Below, in pieces: positions 15,843 to 21,136 of a stretch of 22,040 nucleotides of DNA. The stretch is from the NCBI GenBank assembly GCA_017626895.1, contig JAGAHV010000326.1, positions 1-22,040 on the forward strand. Direction: 5' to 3'. The number at the start of each line of letters is the position of its first letter. Positions within the stretch are counted from its first letter, which is position 1. A program made the position numbers and the translations under genes. Under the pieces are notes generated by a model. That model was not told the origin of the DNA and made no database searches. It saw only the letters and a list, made by a program, of their open reading frames with translations. Source of the DNA: Ventricola sp017626895. GTDB taxonomy: Bacteria > Bacillota > Clostridia > Christensenellales > Aristaeellaceae.

Positions 15843-16658
15843 ATGATCCGAAAAGTCATGATGCCGTTGCTCCTCTTTTGTTTTCTGTTTGTTTCGGTGC
15901 CGGCCGATGAGCGGGATCCGCTGCTCACGGTGGATGAACTCCTCCGGCTTGAGCCGGCCTATAAACAGTTTCTGGGTGAACTGGGCGATCTCCTGATTGA
16001 AAAGGGACTGCTGGACCGGGGGGAAAAGGAGGAGTGGATCACCATGCAGCTGGGGGATTATCTCAGCAACGGCGGATACGGCTCCATTCTGACCTCTTTT
16101 TATCCAGGTGTCCTGGCGTATGCACGGGATGAGGAACGGATCTGTGAACCGAAAGTTCCGCTTGAGGCGGGCGTGGTGTCCCTGCTGACCATGCGCAGAT
16201 ACAGCCCGCTGGATACGATTGCAGACGGGCTGATGCTGCAGCTGGGGATGAACGGAACGGACGGGGTGCCGCTGGAGGTTCGTTTCCTGCTGAGCGGAAC
16301 AGACGGGGTTTTCTATCGCTTTGATGCACTGGCCGGCGGATACATCAGTGCCGGCAGTTCGGTGGATGTGGAAGGGGAAACCGTCTACTGGGTGCTGCCG
16401 GTGCCGGTTGAGGGACAGGTTGCACCGGTTCTGCAGATCGATGTCACGGAAACGGAAAGCGGCCGTTTCCTGGGCAGGATCATGTTGGAACTGGAGATTG
16501 AGAAAAACAGTTACGTGGTCGCTGAGGAACGGTTCCATACCGCAGCGGTGGATGAGGGCCGGGACGCGGACAATGGAGAAGATGCTGCGGCGGGCGGAAA
16601 CACGGAAATGTCCTCGCCGGCGCTCGCGGGTGATCCGCAGGAGGATCCAAACGGATAA
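15843..16658 (+). CDS. secreted protein of unknown function
   Basis: I do not recognise this 271-residue protein. It has an N-terminal signal peptide (MIRKVMMPLLLFCFLFVSVPA, cleavage around residue 21), an acidic body with a helical first half (about 25-75) and a probably beta-rich middle (about 100-215). It ends in a low-complexity Asp/Glu/Gly/Ala tail (about 235-271). No catalytic motif, anchoring signal or known repeat is visible. The ribosome site AAAGGAGG is strong, 9 nt before the ATG. It follows the NAGPA pair in the same direction with a 95-bp gap, so an envelope-related role in that cluster is plausible but not shown. Confidence 0.8.
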   Translation: MIRKVMMPLLLFCFLFVSVPADERDPLLTVDELLRLEPAYKQFLGELGDLLIEKGLLDRGEKEEWITMQLGDYLSNGGYGSILTSFYPGVLAYARDEERICEPKVPLEAGVVSLLTMRRYSPLDTIADGLMLQLGMNGTDGVPLEVRFLLSGTDGVFYRFDALAGGYISAGSSVDVEGETVYWVLPVPVEGQVAPVLQIDVTETESGRFLGRIMLELEIEKNSYVVAEERFHTAAVDEGRDADNGEDAAAGGNTEMSSPALAGDPQEDPNG

Positions 16659-16659
16659 A

Positions 16660-16690
16660 AATGCAGCCCTGGTTTAACCAGGGCTGCATT
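16660..16690. terminator. bidirectional terminator between convergent genes
   Basis: A 15-bp perfect stem (16660-16674 with 16676-16690) carries A/T-runs outside. It begins 2 bp after the stop of the secreted-protein gene and overlaps the stop codon of the ArsC-like gene (16689-16691). On the minus strand it is followed by TTTTT, so it terminates best in that direction. Confidence 0.85.
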
Positions 16691-17039
16691 AAATCTGGCC
16701 GTTTCGAATCCAGGTTTCCCAGGTATCCGGCGCATAGCCGACGGTGGCATTTCGACCTGAACGGACAATGGGCAGGCGCAGGAGGGCGGGATGTTCCAGA
16801 AGACCATCCAGGATGGTGTCTCTGTTCTGCGTATAGGCGATGACGCTTTCGCGGAAGGCCTTGCTGTCCCGGTCACAGAGGTTTTCCATGCCGACGGCAT
16901 TGAGAACACTTTCCAGTTCACGGCGGCTGATCCCATATTTCAGCGTGTCAATTTTCTGATAGGAAATGCGGCGTTCCTTGAAGAAGCGTTCGGCTTTCTG
17001 AGTATCAAAGCCTTTGCCGCAGAAAATCTGTAGAGCCAT
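16689..17039 (-). CDS. ArsC/Spx-family thioredoxin-fold protein
   Basis: The 116-residue protein is of the arsenate reductase/Spx-like family: IFCGKGFDTQKAERFFKERRI (5-25) at the N terminus and RLPIVRSGRNATVGYAPDTW (88-107) at the C terminus match the family's active-site loop and Arg-containing cis-Pro segment. In relatives the loop reads about GTKKCFDTKKA, with the redox Cys just before FDT; here that position is Gly10, and the only nearby Cys is Cys7. It also lacks the CxxC of Spx. A changed redox role or a non-enzymatic role is therefore likely. It has its own promoter on the minus strand and a terminator, and is divergent from the reductase gene. The family call is good; the function is unknown. 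Confidence 0.82.
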   Translation of the reverse strand: MALQIFCGKGFDTQKAERFFKERRISYQKIDTLKYGISRRELESVLNAVGMENLCDRDSKAFRESVIAYTQNRDTILDGLLEHPALLRLPIVRSGRNATVGYAPDTWETWIRNGQI

Positions 17040-17057
17040 ATGATCACCTCTGGGGGT

Positions 17058-17086
17058 ATGCTAAATCCTCAGAACAGTTTTGTCAA
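17058..17086 (-). promoter_or_regulatory. promoter of the ArsC-like gene
   Basis: On the minus strand: consensus -35 TTGACA (17081-17086), 17-bp spacer, -10 TAGCAT (17058-17063). The -35 abuts the ribosome site of the divergent reductase gene. Confidence 0.75.
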
Positions 17087-17098
17087 GAGGAAGGAAAA

Positions 17099-17830
17099 AT
17101 GGGAAAGAAAACGGTACTGGTCACCGGTGCCTCCGGGGGCATCGGCGAGGCCTGTGTACGCGCTCTCTCGGACACGTATACGGTACTGGCGCATGCGAAC
17201 CACGGAACGGAAAAGGTGCAGGCACTCTGCCGTGAACTGTGTGATCTGGGCCGCGATGTGCATGCGGTCCGGGCAGACCTGTCAAGGAGCGGGGAGGTCC
17301 GGGAAATGGCGGAGGAAATCCTCTCGCTGTACCACGGCCTGTATGGGATGGTTCACTGCGCGGGCATCGCGCATACCGGTCTTCTGATGGATATGACCGA
17401 TGAGGAATGGGACCGGGTGCTCTCGACCAATCTCTCAAGCGCGTTTTATCTCTGCCGGGCATTTCTTCCGGAAATGATCCGCCGGCAGTCAGGCTCCATT
17501 GTGCTGATTTCCAGCATGTGGGGGGTGGCGGGCGCGTCCTGTGAGGCGGCGTATTCGGCCAGCAAGGCGGGACTGATCGGGCTGGGAAAGGCACTCTCAA
17601 GGGAATACGGTCCTTCCGGCATCCGGGTGAACTGTGTGACGCCGGGGGTGATTGATACGGCCATGATGGCGGCGTACTCAGAGGCAGACCGGGCCGAACT
17701 GGCCGAAACGGCTTCCCTCGGGCGCATCGGAACTCCGGAGGATGTGGCCGGGATCTGCCGTTTTCTGCTGGGCAGTGAGGCGTTGTTTATCACCGGACAG
17801 GTCATTGGGGTGGACGGCGGGTTTCTGTAA
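17099..17830 (+). CDS. short-chain dehydrogenase/reductase, FabG-like
   Basis: The 243-residue classical SDR is the size of 3-oxoacyl-ACP reductase. The Rossmann motif TGASGGIG is at 9-16. HCAGIAHTG replaces the usual NNAG (86-94). Structural Asn111 is present. The catalytic Ser138/Ser139 sits in VLISSMWG, and YSASK gives Tyr152 and Lys156. The C-terminal GQVIGVDGGF motif is typical of FabG. No other fatty-acid genes are nearby, so the true substrate may be another 3-oxo compound; FabG is the best guess. The start has GAGGAAGG just upstream. No clear promoter lies in the 59-bp divergent gap on this strand. Confidence 0.85.
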   Translation: MGKKTVLVTGASGGIGEACVRALSDTYTVLAHANHGTEKVQALCRELCDLGRDVHAVRADLSRSGEVREMAEEILSLYHGLYGMVHCAGIAHTGLLMDMTDEEWDRVLSTNLSSAFYLCRAFLPEMIRRQSGSIVLISSMWGVAGASCEAAYSASKAGLIGLGKALSREYGPSGIRVNCVTPGVIDTAMMAAYSEADRAELAETASLGRIGTPEDVAGICRFLLGSEALFITGQVIGVDGGFL

Positions 17831-17863
17831 GAGAGGGAATCGCCGGAAGAATTTTCAAAATCC

Positions 17864-17879
17864 TTCAAAATGAAGAAAA
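17864..17879 (+). repeat. oriC direct repeat, copy 1
   Basis: TTCAAAATGAAGAAAA matches 17949-17964 (TTCAAAGTGAAGAAAA) at 15 of 16 positions, 85 bp away. Copy 1 lies in the AT-rich stretch, copy 2 between DnaA boxes 1 and 2. Confidence 0.65.
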
Positions 17880-17934
17880 TCGGACCGTCATGCGCAGTGG
17901 TTGTGGAGCAGGGGAACGTCCCACCACATTATGT

Positions 17935-17943
17935 TGTGGATAA
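17935..17943 (-). promoter_or_regulatory. DnaA box 1
   Basis: Exact TTATCCACA on the minus strand. It overlaps the right arm of an imperfect dyad at 17921-17939 (CCACCACATTATGTTGTGG). Confidence 0.85.
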
Positions 17944-17948
17944 CTGTT

Positions 17949-17964
17949 TTCAAAGTGAAGAAAA
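17949..17964 (+). repeat. oriC direct repeat, copy 2
   Basis: This is the partner of the repeat at 17864-17879, with one mismatch. It ends 2 bp before DnaA box 2. Confidence 0.65.
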
Positions 17965-17966
17965 GC

Positions 17967-17975
17967 TGTGGAAAA
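17967..17975 (-). promoter_or_regulatory. DnaA box 2 (one mismatch)
   Basis: TTTTCCACA on the minus strand. It directly abuts the 14-bp palindrome at 17976-17989. Confidence 0.7.
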
Positions 17976-17989
17976 CCGGACGCGTCCGG
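17976..17989. repeat. 14-bp palindrome between DnaA boxes
   Basis: CCGGACGCGTCCGG is perfectly symmetric and fills exactly the space between box 2 and box 3, with no spare base on either side. Confidence 0.8.
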
Positions 17990-17998
17990 GGTGGAAAA
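17990..17998 (-). promoter_or_regulatory. DnaA box 3 (variant)
   Basis: TTTTCCACC on the minus strand, two mismatches from TTATCCACA. It has the same orientation as box 2 and is spaced by the palindrome. Confidence 0.5.
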
Positions 17999-18004
17999 CG
18001 GCGG

Positions 18005-18032
18005 AAAGGCCTTGTATTTCAGGCCTTTTTTT
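18005..18032 (+). terminator. terminator just upstream of dnaA
   Basis: AAAGGCCT (18005-18012) pairs with AGGCCTTT (18021-18028) around an 8-nt loop, and T18026-T18032 follow. It could end read-through from the reductase gene before dnaA, or act as an attenuator. Confidence 0.7.
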
Positions 18033-18040
18033 GATACACT
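18012..18040 (+). promoter_or_regulatory. possible dnaA promoter (weak match)
   Basis: TTGTAT (18012-18017), 17-bp spacer, TACACT (18035-18040). If real, it overlaps the terminator hairpin and puts the start near 18047, so the inverted repeat with DnaA boxes would lie in the dnaA leader. Confidence 0.35.
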
Positions 18041-18054
18041 ATGCAAAATCAGAG

Positions 18055-18063
18055 TTATCCACA
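18055..18063 (+). promoter_or_regulatory. DnaA box 4
   Basis: Exact TTATCCACA on the plus strand, in the left arm of the dnaA leader inverted repeat. Confidence 0.88.
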
Positions 18064-18072
18064 GGACCGCAC

Positions 18073-18081
18073 TTTTCCACA
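18073..18081 (+). promoter_or_regulatory. DnaA box 5 (one mismatch)
   Basis: TTTTCCACA on the plus strand, in the centre of the inverted repeat, 18 bp downstream of box 4 start to start. Confidence 0.7.
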
Positions 18082-18095
18082 GAAATCGGCGGTCC

Positions 18096-18104
18096 TGTGG
18101 ATAA
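18096..18104 (-). promoter_or_regulatory. DnaA box 6
   Basis: Exact TTATCCACA on the minus strand, in the right arm of the inverted repeat, facing box 4. Confidence 0.88.
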
Positions 18105-18130
18105 CCATGGATATAAAGAGGATGCGTGAC

Positions 18131-19459
18131 ATGGACGAGCATACAGCGCTTTGGGAGAAGGCAAAAGCGATTCTGATGGAGAATCTTCCGTCGGTTTCCT
18201 ATGAAACATGGATTGATCAGCCGCTGAAACCGATCTACGTGGACGGGGATGAAATGGCCATTGAGGTGATCAGTGACTTCGTTGAGAAGACAGTCAGACC
18301 CCGTTATCTGGTACAGATTGAGCAGGCAGTTTCACAGGCGGCCGGGCAGAAGATGCGGATTCGTCTGATGAGTGTCAAGGAACGCATTGAGTGGCAGAAG
18401 GAACAGGAGAAAAAGAACGAGGAGAAGAAGAACGATGTTGTTTTCTTCAATCCCCGCGCCACCTTTGATACCTTTGTGGTGGGTTCCTCCAACCGGTTTG
18501 CTCATGCAGCGGCGCTGGCGGTTGCCGAAACACCGGGCATGGCGTATAATCCGCTGTTCCTTTACGGTGGTGTCGGACTTGGAAAGACCCATCTCATGTA
18601 CGCGATCGGTCATTTCATTCAGGATCATTTTCCCAACATGAGGATGCTCTATCTGCAGAGCGAAACCTTTACCAATGAGCTGGTCGCCTCCATCGGAAAC
18701 AAGAAAACGGATGAGTTCCGGAATCGTTTCCGCAATGTGGATGTGCTGATGATCGATGATATTCAGTTTATTGCGGGACGTGAATCGACACAGGAAGAAT
18801 TCTTCCATACGTTTAACGCCCTTCACAATGCCGGTAAACAGATTATCATCTCCTCAGATAAGCCGCCCAGGGATATCTCGCGTCTTGAGGAACGGCTCCG
18901 TTCCCGTTTTGAATGGGGACTGATTGCCGACATTCAGAAACCGGATTTTGACACCCGTGTGGCCATACTGCGCAAAAAGGCTGATCTGGACAGCATTACC
19001 GTGTCGGATGCGGTGCTTGAGATGATTGCCAACCGTGTGGACAGCAATATTCGTGAGCTGGAAGGTTCACTGATTCGCGTCAGTGCCTATGCCAAACTCA
19101 ATAACTGTCCCATTGATGAAAATGTGGTGGCCAGTGCGCTGAAGGATATCACGGTGGTGCGGGATCCCAAGCGGATCAATGCGGAGATGATTATCAACTG
19201 CGTTTCCGACTACTACAAGCTGGATCCGGCGCAGATCCGGGGGGATTCCCGGAAAAAGGAAATTGCGCGGGCCAGACATGTGGCCGTGTATCTGACACGG
19301 GAGATGACGGAGATGAGTCTGCCCCGGATCGGCGACGAGTTTGGACGGGACCATTCCACGATTCTGAATTCATGTGACAAAGTCGGGAAGATGCTTGAGC
19401 AGGAATCGGAGATGAAAGAGACGATTGCCAACCTCAAGAAGATTATCGCTGAACGTTAA
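18131..19459 (+). CDS. dnaA: chromosomal replication initiator DnaA
   Basis: This is a 442-residue initiator ATPase of normal length. Domain I (about 1-85) opens with LWEKAKAILMENLPSVSYETWI. A short charged linker, EQEKKNEEKKND, precedes AAA+ domain III: NPRATFDTFVVGSSNRFAHAAALAVAE, Walker A GGVGLGKTH (146-154), Walker B VLMIDDIQFI (about 205-214) and an arginine-finger region LRSRFEWGL. Domain IV ends with the box-recognition signature TREMTEMSLPRIGDEFGRDHSTIL. The start at 18131 is chosen because AAAGAGG lies 9 nt upstream and MDEHTALWEKA is a typical beginning; the frame stays open to 18041, but only through the DnaA-box inverted repeat. It is followed 11 bp later by a DUF1836 gene, not by dnaN. 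Confidence 0.97.
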   Translation: MDEHTALWEKAKAILMENLPSVSYETWIDQPLKPIYVDGDEMAIEVISDFVEKTVRPRYLVQIEQAVSQAAGQKMRIRLMSVKERIEWQKEQEKKNEEKKNDVVFFNPRATFDTFVVGSSNRFAHAAALAVAETPGMAYNPLFLYGGVGLGKTHLMYAIGHFIQDHFPNMRMLYLQSETFTNELVASIGNKKTDEFRNRFRNVDVLMIDDIQFIAGRESTQEEFFHTFNALHNAGKQIIISSDKPPRDISRLEERLRSRFEWGLIADIQKPDFDTRVAILRKKADLDSITVSDAVLEMIANRVDSNIRELEGSLIRVSAYAKLNNCPIDENVVASALKDITVVRDPKRINAEMIINCVSDYYKLDPAQIRGDSRKKEIARARHVAVYLTREMTEMSLPRIGDEFGRDHSTILNSCDKVGKMLEQESEMKETIANLKKIIAER

Positions 19460-19470
19460 GCTGTACAGAG

Positions 19471-19965
19471 ATGGATATGTGTTCGATAAGTGAAAAGAGA
19501 ATTCATCTGCCCAGATGGGAAGAACTGCCGGATATCGGGCTTTACATGGATCAGGTGATGCTGCTCATGGACCGGTCATTTTCCGACAAGCTGCCCAAGG
19601 GCGAGATGACCAAGTCGATGATCAACAACTATGTGAAAGCAGGACTTTTGCCGCGTCCGGCCGGGAAAAAGTATGACCGGGAACACCTGGCTATCCTGCT
19701 GATGATTTATGTGCTCAAGCAGGCGCTCAATATGGAAAGCATCGGCGCGATACTGGAGATTCTCTGCAGAACAGATGTTCATACCGGGTATGACTCTTTT
19801 CGCAGTCATCTGGAGGAACTGGAGGAAATTGTCGCCAGGGGCACGGTGATGATGGACTGGACAAAGGATTCCAGAGAAGAGATGACGCTGCGTCTGAGCA
19901 TTATGGCAGCTCTTTGCACCATCCGGACCTACTGGCTGCTGCCCGGTGAGTCCCATGCCGGATAG
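19471..19965 (+). CDS. DUF1836 family protein (MerR-like DNA-binding type)
   Basis: The 164-residue protein (162 if Met3 at 19477 is the start, which gives better spacing to the AGAG at 19467-19470) carries a DUF1836 domain: LPRWEELPDIGLYMDQVMLLMD (13-34), then LPKGEMTKSMINNYVKAGLLPRP, a winged-helix-like segment reminiscent of MerR regulators, and KKYDREHLAILLMIYVLKQALNMESIGAIL. The family is widespread in Bacillota with no fixed function; DNA binding is an inference. It begins 11 bp after the dnaA stop, so it is very likely cotranscribed and may respond to or modulate dnaA expression. No signal peptide or membrane segment is present. Confidence 0.85.
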   Translation: MDMCSISEKRIHLPRWEELPDIGLYMDQVMLLMDRSFSDKLPKGEMTKSMINNYVKAGLLPRPAGKKYDREHLAILLMIYVLKQALNMESIGAILEILCRTDVHTGYDSFRSHLEELEEIVARGTVMMDWTKDSREEMTLRLSIMAALCTIRTYWLLPGESHAG

Positions 19966-19972
19966 GGTGTGT

Positions 19973-20001
19973 TTGCATTCTGTCGGCAAGTGGTGTATAC
20001 T
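19973..20001 (+). promoter_or_regulatory. promoter of the long leader upstream of the zinc-ribbon gene
   Basis: TTGCAT (19973-19978), 17-bp spacer, TATACT (19996-20001). The predicted start near 20008 gives a leader of about 340 nt. Confidence 0.6.
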
Positions 20002-20159
20002 TGAACTGGAAAATCTGTGAGAGACATAAGAGGATATTTGACCGGCGGATTCTGCCAGTGAAAAGGCAGATAAGGCCTGCATGGAGATGGGGATTTTCAG
20101 CCGTTCGGCTCCGTGCGTTTCAGGCCGCGGTGCCGGATGATAAAATGATCGGCTTTGAG

Positions 20160-20246
20160 AAGGAGTGGGCCTGCCGCCACAGCGGCAGTTTGTCAAATAG
20201 AAGCACCGAAAACAGCGGTGCCCAAAGACCAAGTCACTGCTCATAT
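20160..20246 (+). repeat. leader tandem unit 1
   Basis: This 87-nt unit begins AAGGAG, then hairpin CTGCCGC/GCGGCAG (20171-20177 with 20182-20188), then TTTGTCAAAT (20189-20198), a second hairpin GCACCG/CGGTGC (20203-20208 with 20216-20221), then CCCAAAGACCAA. It shares the first 38-39 positions almost exactly with unit 2. Confidence 0.8.
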
Positions 20247-20336
20247 AAGGAGAGGCCCTGTCGCGCAGCGACAGTTTGTCAAATCCAGGTCTCAGACAAA
20301 AGCAGCTCCGGCAAACGACCAACATTGAGACCTGAA
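20247..20336 (+). repeat. leader tandem unit 2
   Basis: This 90-nt unit begins AAGGAG, then hairpin CTGTCGC/GCGACAG (20258-20264 with 20268-20274), then TTTGTCAAAT (20275-20284), AAAAGCAGC and CAAACGACCAA. The C-G pair at 20174/20185 of unit 1 is T-A here (20261/20271), which keeps the stem. The next AAGGAG, 90 nt on, is the gene's own ribosome site. Confidence 0.8.
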
Positions 20337-20350
20337 AAGGAGGAAAAAAG

Positions 20351-21082
20351 ATGATTTGTCCTCACTGTCATAATAACATTCCCAACGGTTCAAACGTCTG
20401 CCCGCTGTGTTTTTCGAGTCTGAACGGGGTCAGTGATGAGCCGGAGGCAAACGGAAATGCACGGCCTGCTGAAAAGCAGACTCATTCCGCCGGCAACGGA
20501 ATGCACGGAGTGGGGCGGACAAAGCCCCGCAAAAAGAAGAAAAGAGATCTGGCACCGGTGATAATCGCTGTCGGCCTTATCGTGGTGCTGATTATCTTTG
20601 TGGCACTGATTGTCCGGTCGATGTTTACAGGCGGCGGCCTGTTCGGCGGCCAGAGTGCAAGGATGACCCCTGTGCCAACCCCGCAGGTGCAGCAGAACAG
20701 CATTGTCATATTTGGACAGGAACCGACGCCGGAACCGCGTATCATGACGCCGATACCGGCCATTGAAATCACGCCGACACCTGAACCGACACCGGAACCG
20801 GTTGAACGGACGTATACGACTCTCAAGAAAGGTGATACGGGCAATGATGTGGTCCTGCTGCAGCAGGCACTGGCCCAGCTGGGACTGCTGACCTCTGCCG
20901 CAGATGGCATTTACGGAACCGGTACCATGACCGCTGTCCGTAAGTTCCAGCAAGCGAACGGACTGGATGTCGACGGCATTGCCGGTGCGAAAACACAGGA
21001 AGTGCTCTTTGAAATGTCGCCTGTGACGCCGATTGTTGAGGCAACGGTTGCCCCGGGTGAAATACTTGATCTGCCGGGCTGA
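20351..21082 (+). CDS. zinc-ribbon, single-TM, peptidoglycan-binding protein
   Basis: The 243-residue protein has three parts. First is an N-terminal zinc ribbon (CPHC at 3-6 and CPLC at 17-20) with a basic stretch (about 58-65). Second is one transmembrane helix (about 67-91). Third is an outside part with a Thr-Pro-Glu-rich spacer (about 104-152) and a PG_binding_1 domain (about 157-220: LKKGDTGNDVVLLQQALAQLG, GIYGTGTMTAVRKFQQANGL). By the positive-inside rule the zinc ribbon is cytoplasmic and the wall-binding domain extracellular. It has a strong AAGGAGG ribosome site and sits behind a long structured leader. A wall sensor or scaffold role is plausible. The domain reading is firm; the function is not known. 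Confidence 0.85.
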   Translation: MICPHCHNNIPNGSNVCPLCFSSLNGVSDEPEANGNARPAEKQTHSAGNGMHGVGRTKPRKKKKRDLAPVIIAVGLIVVLIIFVALIVRSMFTGGGLFGGQSARMTPVPTPQVQQNSIVIFGQEPTPEPRIMTPIPAIEITPTPEPTPEPVERTYTTLKKGDTGNDVVLLQQALAQLGLLTSAADGIYGTGTMTAVRKFQQANGLDVDGIAGAKTQEVLFEMSPVTPIVEATVAPGEILDLPG

Positions 21083-21136
21083 CAGATTCCGGCAGCAGAA
21101 CGGGTGAACTCCATAGGAAAGGTCTAAATATCTGGA

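Larger units (their letters stand above)
17840..18105. other. oriC: probable chromosomal replication origin (oriC)
   Basis: The region directly upstream of dnaA has no coding frame. It contains three exact TTATCCACA boxes, two TTTTCCACA boxes and one TTTTCCACC variant, an AT-rich stretch (about 17848-17880) that could unwind, a 16-bp direct repeat and several dyads. The dnaA linkage and nearby parS/parAB support an origin. Exact unwinding and initiation points cannot be set here. Confidence 0.82.
18054..18105. repeat. dnaA leader inverted repeat carrying DnaA boxes
   Basis: The perfect 17-bp arms GTTATCCACAGGACCGC (18054-18070) and its complement (18089-18105) each contain an exact DnaA box. 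The 18-bp centre carries a third box (18073-18081). The repeat ends 26 bp before the dnaA start. Confidence 0.9.
20008..20343 (+). ncRNA. long structured 5' leader, possible cis-acting RNA
   Basis: Between the promoter and the zinc-ribbon gene no credible protein is encoded, but several helices can be drawn. They are TCTGCC/GGCAGA (20051-20056 with 20065-20070), GCATGGAG/CTCCGTGC (20079-20086 with 20109-20116, one G-U, extended outward by GGCCT/AGGCC), and two similar hairpins in the tandem units. A 9-bp stem (20286-20294 with 20326-20334) ends just before the ribosome site AAGGAGG (20337-20343). I could not match it to a known riboswitch class by eye. A regulatory leader is inference; structure is supported by one compensatory change between units. 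Confidence 0.55.

Noticed and set aside
19576..20325. Minus-strand frame (249 codons) over the DUF1836 gene and the leader
   Set aside because: It is an antisense shadow of the DUF1836 gene; Cys/His-rich stretches come from reading the tandem leader hairpins backwards.
20008..20343. Leader as RNase P RNA, tmRNA, T-box, c-di-GMP, glycine or Mg riboswitch
   Set aside because: Compared by eye with remembered consensus cores of these classes; short chance matches such as CCAAAGAC were found, but no class-defining core was present. A covariance search would be decisive.
20001..20354. 117-codon plus-strand frame through the long leader
   Set aside because: No proper ribosome site, no family features, and it runs into the start of the zinc-ribbon gene. 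The repeat copies differ by a stem-preserving change and by a one-base length change that shifts frame, which points to RNA structure rather than protein.
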